Source: Bryum argenteum | Lineage: Eukaryota; Streptophyta; Bryopsida; Bryales; Bryaceae | Direction: 5' to 3' | Assembly (NCBI GenBank): GCA_037043015.1 | Contig: CM073322.1 | Location: 12,163,601-12,227,600, forward strand | Length of the DNA stretch: 64,000 nt | Shown: positions 63,721-64,000 of the stretch, piece after piece | How the letters are laid out: each line of letters begins with the position of its first letter | Position numbering within the stretch: position 1 is the first letter of the stretch | The notes under the pieces: generated by a model | The model's input: the letters and a program-made list of their open reading frames with translations, nothing else | The model's database searches: none | What the model was told of the DNA's origin: nothing | Made by a program: the position numbers and the translations under genes

Positions 63721-64000
63721 ATTTTCTTAGTACAAAAGTGTGTTGTGTGGTCAAAAGAGGATGAAAATCTAGTTTCTTGGGGTGGCCAACAGGTAAAGCT
63801 GTTGATCGAGCTCTTCCCGGGTTTTGAGGATTTGCAATTCTGATGGGATTATTAAAATAGTGAGCCCAAGGTGTGGGCACCATTGCATCATGGGGAGAAA
63901 GTTCATTTTCATACGTTTCTCTCGACAACTCGTCAATGGTCATGCTTGTAGCCTTACAGTCTCCAAATGATAAGCACCCTTGTAACTGTTGGGGTTGAAA

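Noticed and set aside
63590-63943. 117-codon minus-strand frame near the window end
   Set aside because: Its central part is the half Stowaway element and no family resemblance is visible; insufficient support for a gene.

Overview
The window is a stretch of plant nuclear DNA. Spliced genes with short GT-AG introns (about 70-400 bp) sit between AT-rich, transposon-littered gaps. The gene set is that of a land plant: phytochrome, a PMI1-type chloroplast-movement protein, a PLS/DYW pentatricopeptide protein, plastid-targeted enzymes and SAUR. My best guess is a bryophyte, most likely a complex thalloid liverwort such as Marchantia. The reasons are a PPR protein whose DYW domain has lost its deaminase residues (Marchantiidae are known to lack organelle RNA editing) and a very AT-rich chloroplast ndhA fragment in the nucleus. 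This assignment is inference; no search was possible.

Layout: 1-3051 (+) 3' two thirds of a phytochrome gene; 4813-7076 (+) PMI1-like protein ending in a LysM-like module; 8910-9178 (-) first exon of an unknown small membrane/coiled-coil protein, beside two diverged copies of a ~0.6 kb segment; 11030-14191 (+) PPR protein with a separate presequence exon; 17089-18042 (+) ribosomal protein uS4 (RPS9); 19614-27222 (+) WDR6-type tRNA-methylation WD40 protein in 20 exons; 27663-28871 (-) strictosidine-synthase-like protein; 29495-33065 (+) eIF3d in 14 exons; 34724-37143 (-) LL-diaminopimelate aminotransferase in 9 exons; 40646-41675 (-) broken inositol-monophosphatase/VTC4-like gene; 42461-43991 (-) secreted glycine-rich protein; 48851-49765 (-) secreted protein made of thirteen ~20-residue repeats; 56314-57853 (+) thylakoid-lumen cyclophilin CYP37; 59948-60694 (+) small plastid protein of unknown function; 61518-61904 (-) SAUR. 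Splice sites were read by hand. In every multi-exon gene whose coding region is complete in the window, the exon lengths sum to a multiple of three.

The genes do not form an operon-like pathway; they are ordinary, independently transcribed housekeeping and plastid genes. The less ordinary content is in the accessory DNA. It holds small non-autonomous DNA transposons of at least four terminal signatures: Stowaway/mariner with a TA duplication, hAT with 8 bp, Mutator with 10 bp, and a family always flanked by TTAA. It also holds a tRNA-derived SINE candidate with target-site duplication, a plastid ndhA fragment between two opposed copies of another inverted-repeat element, and two repetitive secreted-protein genes. 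I found no clear new multi-gene system. The best undescribed candidates are the 13-repeat secreted protein, the TTAA-flanked family, the SINE, and the non-catalytic DYW protein.
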